DNA of 64,000 nucleotides from a virus. Where the stretch lies: positions 24,326-88,325 of the IMG/VR virus record IMGVR_UViG_3300019763_000006; one strand, written 5' to 3'. Of this stretch, positions 51,367 to 58,948 are shown piece after piece (positions within the stretch are counted from its first letter, which is position 1; each line of letters opens with the position of its first letter). The notes beneath the pieces were generated by a model. The model was given only the letters and a program-made list of their open reading frames with translations. It was not told the DNA's origin and ran no database searches. Both the position numbers and the translations under genes were made by a program.

Positions 51367-51516
51367 TTTTAATGACAAAAGTACCCCTTACAAACGTTGA
51401 AAAATAGCCATTCTCATTTTTGCTAAAATTTTGATAATAGCAATATTATAACAATAAATTGTATAATTTATAAACAACCAAGTAGTTTTACCAATAATTG
51501 CCATAATTTTACTACT
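51367..51516 (-). repeat. Copy of dispersed element; possible small RNA unit
   Basis: Box TTTTAATGAC (51367-51376 on +), 15 bp, AAACGTTGAAAA (51392-51403), hairpin GCTATTATCA.../TGAGAATGGC (51441-51407). On the - strand a TATAAT-like hexamer lies just upstream of the hairpin, and the terminator at 51353 ends it, so a transcript of about 120 nt is possible. Another hairpin AGTAGT/ACTACT at 51481-51516 closes the ligase gene. Confidence 0.6.
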
Positions 51517-51555
51517 TTTCTTTAAAACTTATAAATATCTGCTATATTATATAAA

Positions 51556-52797
51556 TTATTTTATTATATCAATAAATTCTTGCTCACTAATCATTTCAAT
51601 GCCTAATTCTTTTGCTTTCTTATTTTTAGAACTATTACTCTCTTTGTCGTTATTTAGTAAATAATTAGTATTTCTACTAACACTCCCACTTACTTTGCCA
51701 CCCAATAATTCAATTTTCTCTTGAAGTTCTTTTCTATTTTTGAATTTTTCTACCTTACCTGTAATTACAAAATTTAATCCTTCTAATTTATTTGAAGTTT
51801 CTTCTTGTGGTTGAATCATTTTCAATCCATGTGATTTAAATAATGCAATTTCTTTTGTCTTAAAATTTTCATTTTGTAAATATTTATAAACTGAATTACC
51901 AACAGAATCACCTACTAAATTTGTTAAATCTAATAATTCTGCTTCTAATAAATTATCAATATTTTTATAATAACTAGCAATTTTTTTACTAGCTGTTTTC
52001 CCACATTGTGGAATTGACAACCCATAAATAAAATTATTTAAGTTTCTATTTTTGGATTCTTCAATTGCTTTACAAATATTATCTACTTTTTTCTTTCCAA
52101 ATCTATCTAATTCGTACAAAGTTTCTTTATTTTTAGGAATATTATAAATATCAGATGGAGTGTTTAAAACAGAGATTTTATCATTGAATTTAAGACTTAT
52201 AATTGCTTTTAATGTTTCTTCACTTAACCCACGAATATCCATAGCATTCCTACTACAAAAATGTACTAGTTTTCCTAACACTTGTCTGCTGCATTTAGAG
52301 TTTTTACAGAATTGATGTACTCCATCATGTACTAAATTAGAACCACATATAGGACATTTTAAAGCTTTAGAATAGGTATTACTTCTAGTTTCGTTTTCAA
52401 CAACAGCTGGAATAATTAAATTCGCTTTAATAACTCCAATTTTATCTCCAATCCCTAACTCCAGATTTTTAATATAATCATAATTATGGAGTGTTGCTCT
52501 TGAAACATCAGTACCATCTATTTCAACACTATCAAAAATTGCCGTATATGAAACTTGTCCTGATTTACCTATATCCACCTCTATATCCCTTAAAATTGTA
52601 TATTCAGGAATATCTTCAAACTTATACGCTAACCCTGAACGAAAATGGTGATTAGTATATCCTAATGAATCAGAATATTTTATATCATCATAAGTTATAA
52701 CCATTCCATCAATAGGAATATCTTTATTATTTTTTGCAAGTTTATTTATCAATTCTTGCAAATTATCTTCTTGTGATATACATTCATAGTCATACAC
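51556..52797 (-). CDS. ligA: NAD-dependent DNA ligase, C-terminal part (after in-frame TGA)
   Basis: 413 residues in the same frame as the upstream part. Holds the end of the adenylation domain (DGMVITYDDIKYSDSLGY), OB fold (SGQVSYTAIFDSVEIDGTD), zinc finger (CPICGSNLVHDGVHQFCKN), HhH repeats and a C-terminal BRCT domain (LEGLNFVITGKVEKFKNRK). The apparent GTG start at 52797 has no ribosome binding site; the piece is separated from the front part only by a TGA at 52806-52804. It seals nicks only if the TGA is read through or the two parts assemble. Confidence 0.85.
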   Translation of the reverse strand: MYDYECISQEDNLQELINKLAKNNKDIPIDGMVITYDDIKYSDSLGYTNHHFRSGLAYKFEDIPEYTILRDIEVDIGKSGQVSYTAIFDSVEIDGTDVSRATLHNYDYIKNLELGIGDKIGVIKANLIIPAVVENETRSNTYSKALKCPICGSNLVHDGVHQFCKNSKCSRQVLGKLVHFCSRNAMDIRGLSEETLKAIISLKFNDKISVLNTPSDIYNIPKNKETLYELDRFGKKKVDNICKAIEESKNRNLNNFIYGLSIPQCGKTASKKIASYYKNIDNLLEAELLDLTNLVGDSVGNSVYKYLQNENFKTKEIALFKSHGLKMIQPQEETSNKLEGLNFVITGKVEKFKNRKELQEKIELLGGKVSGSVSRNTNYLLNNDKESNSSKNKKAKELGIEMISEQEFIDIIK

Positions 52798-52803
52798 ATC
52801 GAA

Positions 52804-53484
52804 TCATAATTGTTTAATCATATTAAACTTTTTATCTTTAGAATTAATTTCTGAAAAACCTTCATTAACTCCAAATACATAAAATTCAACGTTTCTATTT
52901 TTGCAAACTTTACTATTTAGATGCCTTGCACTTCCACTAACTAAATTTCGTGGGTTTTTATATTTTTCTTCTAAATTTTCATTGATTTTATCAAAATTAC
53001 TATAACTAATAATAGATTCTCCTACTACATTTAACTTATTTTTGTATGGTATTGTAGTAGGTACATTTAAAAAGCTGGTAATATTATGTGTAATATCTTC
53101 CCCAATTTCTCCATTCCCTCTTGTAGTAGCTAATACCAATTTTCCATCTTCATAAAATAATGATGTAGTTAGCCCATCTAATTTCGAGCCTAGCAAACAT
53201 TTTTTATTATTCATAAATTTATACAAATCATTAATTTTCTTAGTTTTGTCAAGAGATAATAATTTGTATTTAAGCTTTACTTGTTTCAATTGTGATTTAA
53301 CCTTATATCCTACATTTTGTGTAGGAGAGTTACTTATAAATGTTTGAGTTTCTAATTCTAATTTTTGAAGTTCGTCATATAACTTATCATACTCATAATT
53401 TGGAATTATTTCATTATGATTATAATATGCATTTCTTGCATTATTTAAAATTAAAATTAATTCTTTTATTCTATTTATTTTCAT
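52804..53484 (-). CDS. ligA: NAD-dependent DNA ligase, N-terminal part (ends at in-frame TGA)
   Basis: 226 residues, ATG overlapping the previous gene. NAD-binding Ia-like start, then the adenylation domain with catalytic Lys in SKLDGLTTSLFYEDG and TTRGNGEIGEDIT (motif I and following). It ends FNMIKQL before TGA; the next codons read FDVYDYECIS, so the break falls between the start and end of one domain (normally ...KxxGFxV...). A single GGA to TGA change would explain it. Without readthrough neither part is a full enzyme. Confidence 0.85.
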   Translation of the reverse strand: MKINRIKELILILNNARNAYYNHNEIIPNYEYDKLYDELQKLELETQTFISNSPTQNVGYKVKSQLKQVKLKYKLLSLDKTKKINDLYKFMNNKKCLLGSKLDGLTTSLFYEDGKLVLATTRGNGEIGEDITHNITSFLNVPTTIPYKNKLNVVGESIISYSNFDKINENLEEKYKNPRNLVSGSARHLNSKVCKNRNVEFYVFGVNEGFSEINSKDKKFNMIKQL

Positions 53485-53734
53485 TTGTTATTACCATTAT
53501 CCCTTTCTTTTTATCTTTAAATTCAATATTATATAATGTATCGTTATCTGAAATAACTTCTGCATTAATTTTTAATTTTACATTTGGAAATAATACTTCT
53601 CCTTCAATTTTATTATTACCATCTATATTCTCATCAATAAAATCTGAAATACAAATTATCTCATGATTCCCATATTTATTTGGTTTTATTTTTATTTCTT
53701 TAGATTGATTAATAATATTTTCTAAGAATTTCAT
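53471..53734 (-). CDS. Unknown 87-residue protein
   Basis: ATG after AGGAGGAAATA. Beta-rich (EVLFPNVKLKINAEVISDND); overlaps the ligase start by 14 bp. Function not recognised. Confidence 0.5.
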   Translation of the reverse strand: MKFLENIINQSKEIKIKPNKYGNHEIICISDFIDENIDGNNKIEGEVLFPNVKLKINAEVISDNDTLYNIEFKDKKKGIMVITNENK

Positions 53735-53735
53735 T

Positions 53736-53969
53736 TTATTTCCTCCTATTTAAACAATTATCAGTTGTTTTGAATAAGCTATAACTTATAATTAATACAA
53801 TTATACTTATAAAAAATATTATTATAGCTCTAATAAATTCTGTATGTGTAATTACCATTAGAAAAGTAAATATTAGAAATCCTATACTTAATACAACAAA
53901 TGATATACTAATAATAAATAATGCATTTATTGAATATTCTTTTAAATATTTTATAAAATCTTTTTTCAT
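53736..53969 (-). CDS. Two-TM membrane protein
   Basis: 77 residues; helices INALFIISISFVVLSIGFLI and AIIIFFISIIVLIISYSLF separated by a short loop. Overlaps the upstream gene as ATGA. First of three small membrane proteins in a row. Confidence 0.55.
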   Translation of the reverse strand: MKKDFIKYLKEYSINALFIISISFVVLSIGFLIFTFLMVITHTEFIRAIIIFFISIIVLIISYSLFKTTDNCLNRRK

Positions 53970-54391
53970 TTTTTATACATCTCCTTATCTAATTGTGTTA
54001 TAATCTTCATATTTTCTTCTATTTGACATGTTAATTTATGATTATTTAATAATTTATTAGATTTTATCATATCATATAATTTATTATTATCCCATTTATC
54101 TAAAGTATATATTAAGTATTGTGATTTTTTATCATTAACCTTATACATTTCTTTTTCAGATATACACCAAATATAATTATTTTTATATATAAAGTCCATA
54201 TAATCATTCTCATCCATTTTATCTATATGTTCTATAGGTGAATTATCATTATAGTAACAATCAAATATTACATAACTTCCTAGGGACGGATGCCATCTAT
54301 CTTTAGACACTAATCTTTGTTTTATTACTTCACATTCTTTTGATATAATTTTTAAATCCTTTTTATTAATTTTATATTCATATATTTTCAT
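53966..54391 (-). CDS. Unknown protein
   Basis: 141 residues, ATG with GGTGAATGA upstream. Alpha/beta with RLVSKDRWHPSLGSYVIFDC; stop TGA in an ATGA overlap with the next gene. Function not recognised. Confidence 0.5.
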   Translation of the reverse strand: MKIYEYKINKKDLKIISKECEVIKQRLVSKDRWHPSLGSYVIFDCYYNDNSPIEHIDKMDENDYMDFIYKNNYIWCISEKEMYKVNDKKSQYLIYTLDKWDNNKLYDMIKSNKLLNNHKLTCQIEENMKIITQLDKEMYKK

Positions 54392-54395
54392 TTAT

Positions 54396-54629
54396 TCATT
54401 CACCATCTTCTTTTGAAAAATTTTTATCTAATACATGCCCTATTTCGTTACATTCAATAAGTATCATAATGTTTACTATAAGACTAATTAAATGTATTAA
54501 TACTTTTTCACCTGTTATTATAAAAGTAAAGTTAAAGATTATAAAAATAATATTAATACAATCCACCATAGATATAATACAAAGCATGGTATCCATTTTA
54601 AGAATTAAATATTCTTGTATTTTTTTCAT
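54396..54629 (-). CDS. Two-TM membrane protein
   Basis: 77 residues, hydrophobic segments MLCIISMVDCINIIFIIFNF and VLIHLISLIVNIMILIE. Stop TGA. Shares an overlapping boundary with the gene upstream (TAATG type). Confidence 0.5.
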   Translation of the reverse strand: MKKIQEYLILKMDTMLCIISMVDCINIIFIIFNFTFIITGEKVLIHLISLIVNIMILIECNEIGHVLDKNFSKEDGE

Positions 54630-54844
54630 TATTTTCTCCCTTTCTTTTTTATAAAATACATTATCATAAAATCTAATCCAATAATAAATACTATCAAATT
54701 AAATATTGGTATAATTGTTGCAACTATCATAAATATTTTATCATTTTTAGTTAGATATTTATTTTTAAAAATGTAATCCATTATATCAAAAATTAACATA
54801 CCTAAAAATCCAATAATATATGATATAATTAATATTTTTATCAT
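54629..54844 (-). CDS. Two-TM membrane protein
   Basis: 71 residues, ATG in an ATGA overlap. Helices at 3-23 (ILIISYIIGFLGMLIFDIMD) and 40-65 (IFMIVATIIPIFNLIVFIIG). Function unknown. Confidence 0.5.
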   Translation of the reverse strand: MIKILIISYIIGFLGMLIFDIMDYIFKNKYLTKNDKIFMIVATIIPIFNLIVFIIGLDFMIMYFIKKKGRK

Positions 54845-55662
54845 AATCTAATCTCCTTTCTTGAATCTTTCATTTTATATAATAATCTACTTAATTCTTG
54901 TTCTTTATCATAAGATGATTGTATATAGTTAGAAAATAATTGTGTATATCCATAAAAACCTAAATCATTTATAAGCTTATCTATATTAGGACATTCATCA
55001 TTTTTTACTTCTTTATAAACATTTTTTCTTACTGTATATAAGATATCTTTTCTATATATTTTATCTTTATGATTTTTCAATATAAAATATTCTTTATTAT
55101 ACTTGTTAAATATACTTTTTTTGACTTTTATGATAGAATCATATAAATATTCTTTTAAAAGTTCGTCATATCTTTTTATAATAGTATATTCATTTTGTGG
55201 TAATATGCCATAATTATATAAAATAGTATTTTCACTTGGATTGCATGAGGTATTAATTTGTTTTGAATTTTTTAATAATATAGAATATGAAAAATTTTCT
55301 ATCTTGTATAAACACTTTTTTACATCTATATTTTTGCTTTTTAACTTATTAAGAGCTAGTGCACATCCTATAATTTGGTATTTATCACCAAAAAAATCAT
55401 TTATTTTTATATAATCTACTTCTTGTAATTGGTAATCTATCAACATATTCATTATTTCATGATAATTTTTTGTTACACCTCTATATTCACATTTATATAA
55501 TAAACACACAATTGACTCTATTAATTTTTCACGATATTCATAAGAATATACTGGGTCTTTTATTTGAAATAAAACACCTTCTATGTCTTGTATTATTTCT
55601 TTTATATCCGAATTAGATTTTTTACAAATATCTTTTAATAATAATATATTATAACTATCCAC
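54841..55662 (-). CDS. Unknown 273-residue protein
   Basis: GTG start after AAAAGGAGG. All-helical, many Tyr/Lys/Ile; segments LKDICKKSNSDIKEIIQDIE and CALALNKLKSKNIDVKKCLY. No membrane segment. Upstream of the three membrane proteins, translationally coupled. Function not recognised. Confidence 0.55.
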   Translation of the reverse strand: MDSYNILLLKDICKKSNSDIKEIIQDIEGVLFQIKDPVYSYEYREKLIESIVCLLYKCEYRGVTKNYHEIMNMLIDYQLQEVDYIKINDFFGDKYQIIGCALALNKLKSKNIDVKKCLYKIENFSYSILLKNSKQINTSCNPSENTILYNYGILPQNEYTIIKRYDELLKEYLYDSIIKVKKSIFNKYNKEYFILKNHKDKIYRKDILYTVRKNVYKEVKNDECPNIDKLINDLGFYGYTQLFSNYIQSSYDKEQELSRLLYKMKDSRKEIRL

Positions 55663-55702
55663 TTTATTCCTCCTTTTATTAAAATCATAATTTTATGAAT
55701 GC

Positions 55703-56071
55703 CTAATCTTTAAAATAATCACACATGTCATTAACCTCTATTAATCTATTGAGCTCTTTTTGTAATTTTTCTATGCGGACTTTATTTGCTTCCTTCACAA
55801 TATCTAGCATTTTTTCTTTACTCATATACACTCCATTTTGATATGAATCTATTATGTTTACCTTATAGTCTATTTCATCCTCAGCTGTTTTTTCGTTTAC
55901 ATCATAGAATACTCCACACAAAGGATATCTACAATGGTCACAGAGTTTATTTCTAAATATAGACCCGTATCCTCCTCGGGTATTTGTAAATACAAATTCG
56001 CTAAGTTTATTTGAAGTATTTGAAACATTATCTATTTTCTTAGTTTTGCAGTTTGGACAATATTCTAACAT
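55703..56071 (-). CDS. Zinc-finger protein
   Basis: 122 residues from ATG 56071 (GAGGAATTAAA upstream; a longer frame lacks a site). MLEYCPNCKTKKID and NKLCDHCRYPLCG form a Cys4 site; a C-terminal coiled coil follows. Possible DNA/RNA-binding regulator. Partner unknown. Confidence 0.55.
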   Translation of the reverse strand: MLEYCPNCKTKKIDNVSNTSNKLSEFVFTNTRGGYGSIFRNKLCDHCRYPLCGVFYDVNEKTAEDEIDYKVNIIDSYQNGVYMSKEKMLDIVKEANKVRIEKLQKELNRLIEVNDMCDYFKD

Positions 56072-56084
56072 TTTAATTCCTCCT

Positions 56085-56543
56085 CTAAAATTGTATAAAA
56101 CAATAATCGCTATTCTTTTCTTCTGCTTTTTTATTAGATTGCAACACACCATCTCTAACTTTATCAAATGTTTCCCTAACTTTTTCAAATTCTGACTTGT
56201 AGTGTTTTTCATATTCTTCTTTATTTATTTGTTTTGGAATTTTATTTGGTTTAAAGTAATCACCAGATAGGGATAAGACACCTATACAATCAAGATTTAT
56301 TTTTAATTCATGACATGTCTTAGATACTATATGATTAAGTAAATTAATATCTTTTACAAACTTATCTCTTGAGATACGACCTCCAATAAACATACGTTCT
56401 GAAAATATAAACCAGTCTTTAAATACTATTAGCATTGCTATTTCAAAAGGCGTATTTGGAATGCCGACTGATGATTGTGTAAAAGAATTATAGTACTCTT
56501 TTTTAAAGTTTTCTACAGTGAAATTTTTTACTTTTGTTTTCAT
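56085..56543 (-). CDS. Unknown 152-residue protein
   Basis: ATG after AGGAGGTATAATAATTT. Alpha/beta with FEIAMLIVFKDWFIFSERMF; C-terminal Lys/Glu helix ending CFIQF. 13 bp upstream of the zinc-finger gene. Function not recognised. Confidence 0.5.
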   Translation of the reverse strand: MKTKVKNFTVENFKKEYYNSFTQSSVGIPNTPFEIAMLIVFKDWFIFSERMFIGGRISRDKFVKDINLLNHIVSKTCHELKINLDCIGVLSLSGDYFKPNKIPKQINKEEYEKHYKSEFEKVRETFDKVRDGVLQSNKKAEEKNSDYCFIQF

Positions 56544-56576
56544 AAATTATTATACCTCCTATAATTAAAATACCAA

Positions 56577-56622
56577 TTTTATTCACTTTTTTCGATTTTT
56601 AAACGTTGAAATTTCAACATTT
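56577..56622 (-). repeat. Copy of dispersed element (palindrome form)
   Basis: Box TTTTATTCAC (56577-56586), 14 bp, then the near-perfect 22-bp palindrome AAACGTTGAAATTTCAAC.. at 56601-56622. It lies in the 100-bp gap before the 152-residue gene. Confidence 0.7.
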
Positions 56623-56643
56623 GCTAAAAAATTAACAATATAT

Positions 56644-57171
56644 TTATTCTATTTTTTCTAATATTTTAAGTAATTTTTCTACTTTTGGACTTCTCCATGC
56701 TGTCATAGCATAAGTATGAGCCTTTTTCGTATAATGATAATTATTTAATCTAATATGCTCTTGGCAAGCTTTCTTTGTTAAGAACATTGTGTTAGCTTCA
56801 ACAATATGTTCTAATTGCTCGCTATAGAAAAATGCATCTTCGTATATATTATTTTTAATATAATCTTCAAAATTGTAATTTGAAATAATACCATTTTCAT
56901 ACTCATATATTACACTTAACAATTCATCGTCATCTTTAAAATCTTCTTTTAATATTTTTATAAAATGATTAATAGTAGAAGATTCACCGTGGTCTGGAAT
57001 AAAAACAGATTCTCTGTCACCTTCACCACGTTCACATTTAAAATATTTATAATCACCAACTACCCAAAATCTTGGACTAGCTTGAAAATCATTTTCCTGT
57101 TCTCTTAATTCTTTTCCTAATTCTTTTAAAAACTTAACTTCTTCTTGGTTTAAATTTAATTCTTTATTCAT
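56644..57171 (-). CDS. Unknown 175-residue protein
   Basis: Start at ATG 57171 (AAGGATGATAATA upstream), overlapping the next gene's stop by 8 bp. Alpha/beta; DFQASPRFWVVGDYKYFKCE and EHIRLNNYHYTKKAHTYAM, acidic region GEGDRESVFIPDHGESST. The start region (TTCATTATTATCATCCTTTC on +) is nearly the same as that of the gene upstream. Function not recognised. Confidence 0.55.
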   Translation of the reverse strand: MNKELNLNQEEVKFLKELGKELREQENDFQASPRFWVVGDYKYFKCERGEGDRESVFIPDHGESSTINHFIKILKEDFKDDDELLSVIYEYENGIISNYNFEDYIKNNIYEDAFFYSEQLEHIVEANTMFLTKKACQEHIRLNNYHYTKKAHTYAMTAWRSPKVEKLLKILEKIE

Positions 57172-57691
57172 TATTATCATCCTTTCCAAATTTATCAAAA
57201 TCATAAGCAAAGTAAATATTATCATTACAAGTAAAATATGAACATAATTCGTTACTTATAACATCTGTATATTTTTTATCAATATCTAATTCTATTTTAT
57301 TATGATAAATATGATAAAATCCTATATCTTTGCGATATTCATATCCAATTTTTAAATCATTTAAATTTTTAAACTTGTATTTTAATTTTTTTTTTAAGTT
57401 TATTATAAAATTTTCTATCTTATTATTGTTGCATTTATTATAATATAAAAATAATTTTTCAATCTCTTTGATAGTTTCATTTATATTTCCTTCACAATTC
57501 AGAATATGAGCGAAACCCTCGGTTATTAAATCATTTGGTATTCCATAATTCTTATTACCATAAAAATCGTCAATATCCATATTATATGCTTCAAATAAGC
57601 AAGTTAACTCATTTTGTAATTTAGCAGTTTTTAAACAAGATTTATTTAATTGTATAATTTTGTCTTTTATTTCTTTTGGTAATTTATTCAT
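57164..57691 (-). CDS. Unknown 175-residue protein
   Basis: Start ATG 57691 with the same AAGGATGATAATA site as the previous entry, suggesting duplication of the leader. Helical with FAHILNCEGNINETIKEIEK; a C-terminal part with YRKDIGFYHIYHNKIELDID. Downstream of the folded region at 57711-57820. Function not recognised. Confidence 0.5.
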   Translation of the reverse strand: MNKLPKEIKDKIIQLNKSCLKTAKLQNELTCLFEAYNMDIDDFYGNKNYGIPNDLITEGFAHILNCEGNINETIKEIEKLFLYYNKCNNNKIENFIINLKKKLKYKFKNLNDLKIGYEYRKDIGFYHIYHNKIELDIDKKYTDVISNELCSYFTCNDNIYFAYDFDKFGKDDNNE

Positions 57692-57931
57692 TATTATCAT
57701 CCTTTCTTACTTAACAATCTTCCCTAACAGCGTACAACTATTACTAGCTTGGGTGTTTCCTATTATATAATAGGAGCAGGGATACTGGTTTGGAAGATTT
57801 AATAGTCTACTATTATCCCTTTTTCGACTTTGCTTAAAAGAAACATTTTATTGATACTTTGATACCTACTAAACGTTGAAATAAAGCCATTCTTATTTTT
57901 TGAGAATTGACTGTTTTTGTGTTAAAATGTG
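57692..57931 (-). ncRNA. Folded noncoding region (possible pseudoknot) plus copy of dispersed element
   Basis: Pairings by coordinate: AATCTTCC (57716-57723) with GGAAGATT (57792-57799); GGGATA (57779-57784) with TATCCC (57814-57819); AATAGT/ACTATT (57801-57814); and a hairpin TCCTATTATATAATAGGA (57758-57775). The first two interleave, giving a pseudoknot-like pattern. The + strand continues TTTTT, so a + strand RNA is also possible. Further right (57846-57912) lies box TTTTATTGAT, 15 bp, AAACGTTGAAAT and a short hairpin. No known riboswitch recognised. Confidence 0.55.
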
Positions 57932-58285
57932 TTAAATTATGTTTAAGCTAATTTTTAGAGCTTTATTTATTGAAAATACATCTTTTCTATCAATTTTACC
58001 CACTTTTCTAATAATTTGTGATTTATCAATTGTTAGAATTTGCTCACATAATAAAGCTGAATCCACTTCTAAATTATTTATATTATTTTTTATGATTTCA
58101 ACATGTGTAGGTAATTTTGCTTTAGTTGTTTTACTTGTAAATGGTATTACGATAGTTGTTGGGCTAAATTTATTACCCATATCATTTTGAATTACTACAC
58201 AAACTCTAACACCTGTTTGCACACTCCCTTCTGCCTTACTTAATTTTACTAATACAATTTCATTTCTTTTAATATTAATTTTCAT
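57932..58285 (-). CDS. MazF/PemK-like endoribonuclease toxin, no antitoxin seen
   Basis: 117 residues, ATG after AAGGAGGC. Family layout: RNEIVLVKLSKAEGSVQTGV, RVCVVIQNDMGNKFSPTTIV, VIPFTSKTTKAKLPTHVEI, LLCEQILTIDKSQI. MazF enzymes cut mRNA or tRNA leaving a 2',3'-cyclic phosphate and 5'-OH. A conserved Arg lies in GVRVCVV and a Thr/Ser in PFTSK. No antitoxin gene is found beside it; upstream is the ERCC4 gene and downstream a folded noncoding region. It has its own promoter at 58346-58374. Confidence 0.85.
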   Translation of the reverse strand: MKINIKRNEIVLVKLSKAEGSVQTGVRVCVVIQNDMGNKFSPTTIVIPFTSKTTKAKLPTHVEIIKNNINNLEVDSALLCEQILTIDKSQIIRKVGKIDRKDVFSINKALKISLNII

Positions 58286-58315
58286 AATATGTAGCCTCCT
58301 TTTTATTAAAATAAA

Positions 58316-58348
58316 ACTATCTATAAAAGTCTTACCCTTATAGATAGT
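58316..58348 (-). terminator. Terminator after ERCC4 gene
   Basis: Perfect 11-bp stem ACTATCTATAA / TTATAGATAGT with 11-base loop, followed by TTTTATTTT on the - strand. Ends the dnaE unit. Confidence 0.85.
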
Positions 58349-58374
58349 CTATCAAAAATATTATTCCTTGTCAA
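58346..58374 (-). promoter_or_regulatory. Promoter for mazF-like gene
   Basis: - strand TTGACA (58374-58369), 17 bp, TAGACT (58351-58346). The -10 overlaps the terminator stem, the same layout as at uvsE. Confidence 0.75.
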
Positions 58375-58948
58375 TACTTTTTAAAAAATATTCATCAAAA
58401 TTATTCATTAATTTATGTTTCAGATAATATCTAAATTGAACGTAAACTTTAACTGGCATACTTTCTTTACTATAAAATTTAACTGGTATACCATATTTTA
58501 ATTCAATACCTTCTAGCTTACCTAATAAAGAACGTCTATTATATTTTGAACGATACCTTTGCAAACAAGCATTATCATATTTATCCTCAATATATAAATA
58601 CATTTTCCCTGGATAATTTGCAAATTCTTTATTAATTCTTTCGCCATTTTTATCACATAAATTTGATATTATTTCGTCTAATGAGTTTTTCCTTTCAATT
58701 GCAATGCGTTCATCAAATAAAACATCCTCCATAATTCCAAATTTTTCATTTTTAGGAATCATAAAACTATAATCTCCATAGTCAAGTTTTCTTCTAACTA
58801 CAGGATGTCCTTTTTTAATTAACCAATTTTCAATATATCTATCTTGTTCTCTTGTGTCTACAATTACAACCATTGAATCTAATATTTCATCTACTTCTTT
58901 TTTCTTGATAAAAATCACTCCTCTATGATATATGAATTTAAAATCCAT
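58361..58948 (-). CDS. ERCC4-type nuclease
   Basis: 195 residues. Active-site motifs VVIVDTREQDRYIENWLIK, RKLDYGDYSFMI, DERIAIERKNSLDEIIS: the D...ERK...D core of XPF/Mus81 nucleases. Cuts branched DNA, plausibly in phage recombination. Overlaps the polymerase gene by 34 bp. Start uncertain: ATG 58948 has a weak site; other in-frame codons near 58916-58920 sit close to GAGGAG. Confidence 0.85.
   Translation of the reverse strand: MDFKFIYHRGVIFIKKKEVDEILDSMVVIVDTREQDRYIENWLIKKGHPVVRRKLDYGDYSFMIPKNEKFGIMEDVLFDERIAIERKNSLDEIISNLCDKNGERINKEFANYPGKMYLYIEDKYDNACLQRYRSKYNRRSLLGKLEGIELKYGIPVKFYSKESMPVKVYVQFRYYLKHKLMNNFDEYFLKSIDKE

Noticed and set aside
57758-57820. Simple + strand terminator only
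   Set aside because: The stems GGGATA/TATCCC plus TTTTT could terminate, but there is no + strand gene upstream and the interleaved stems suggest more; kept as a folded region.
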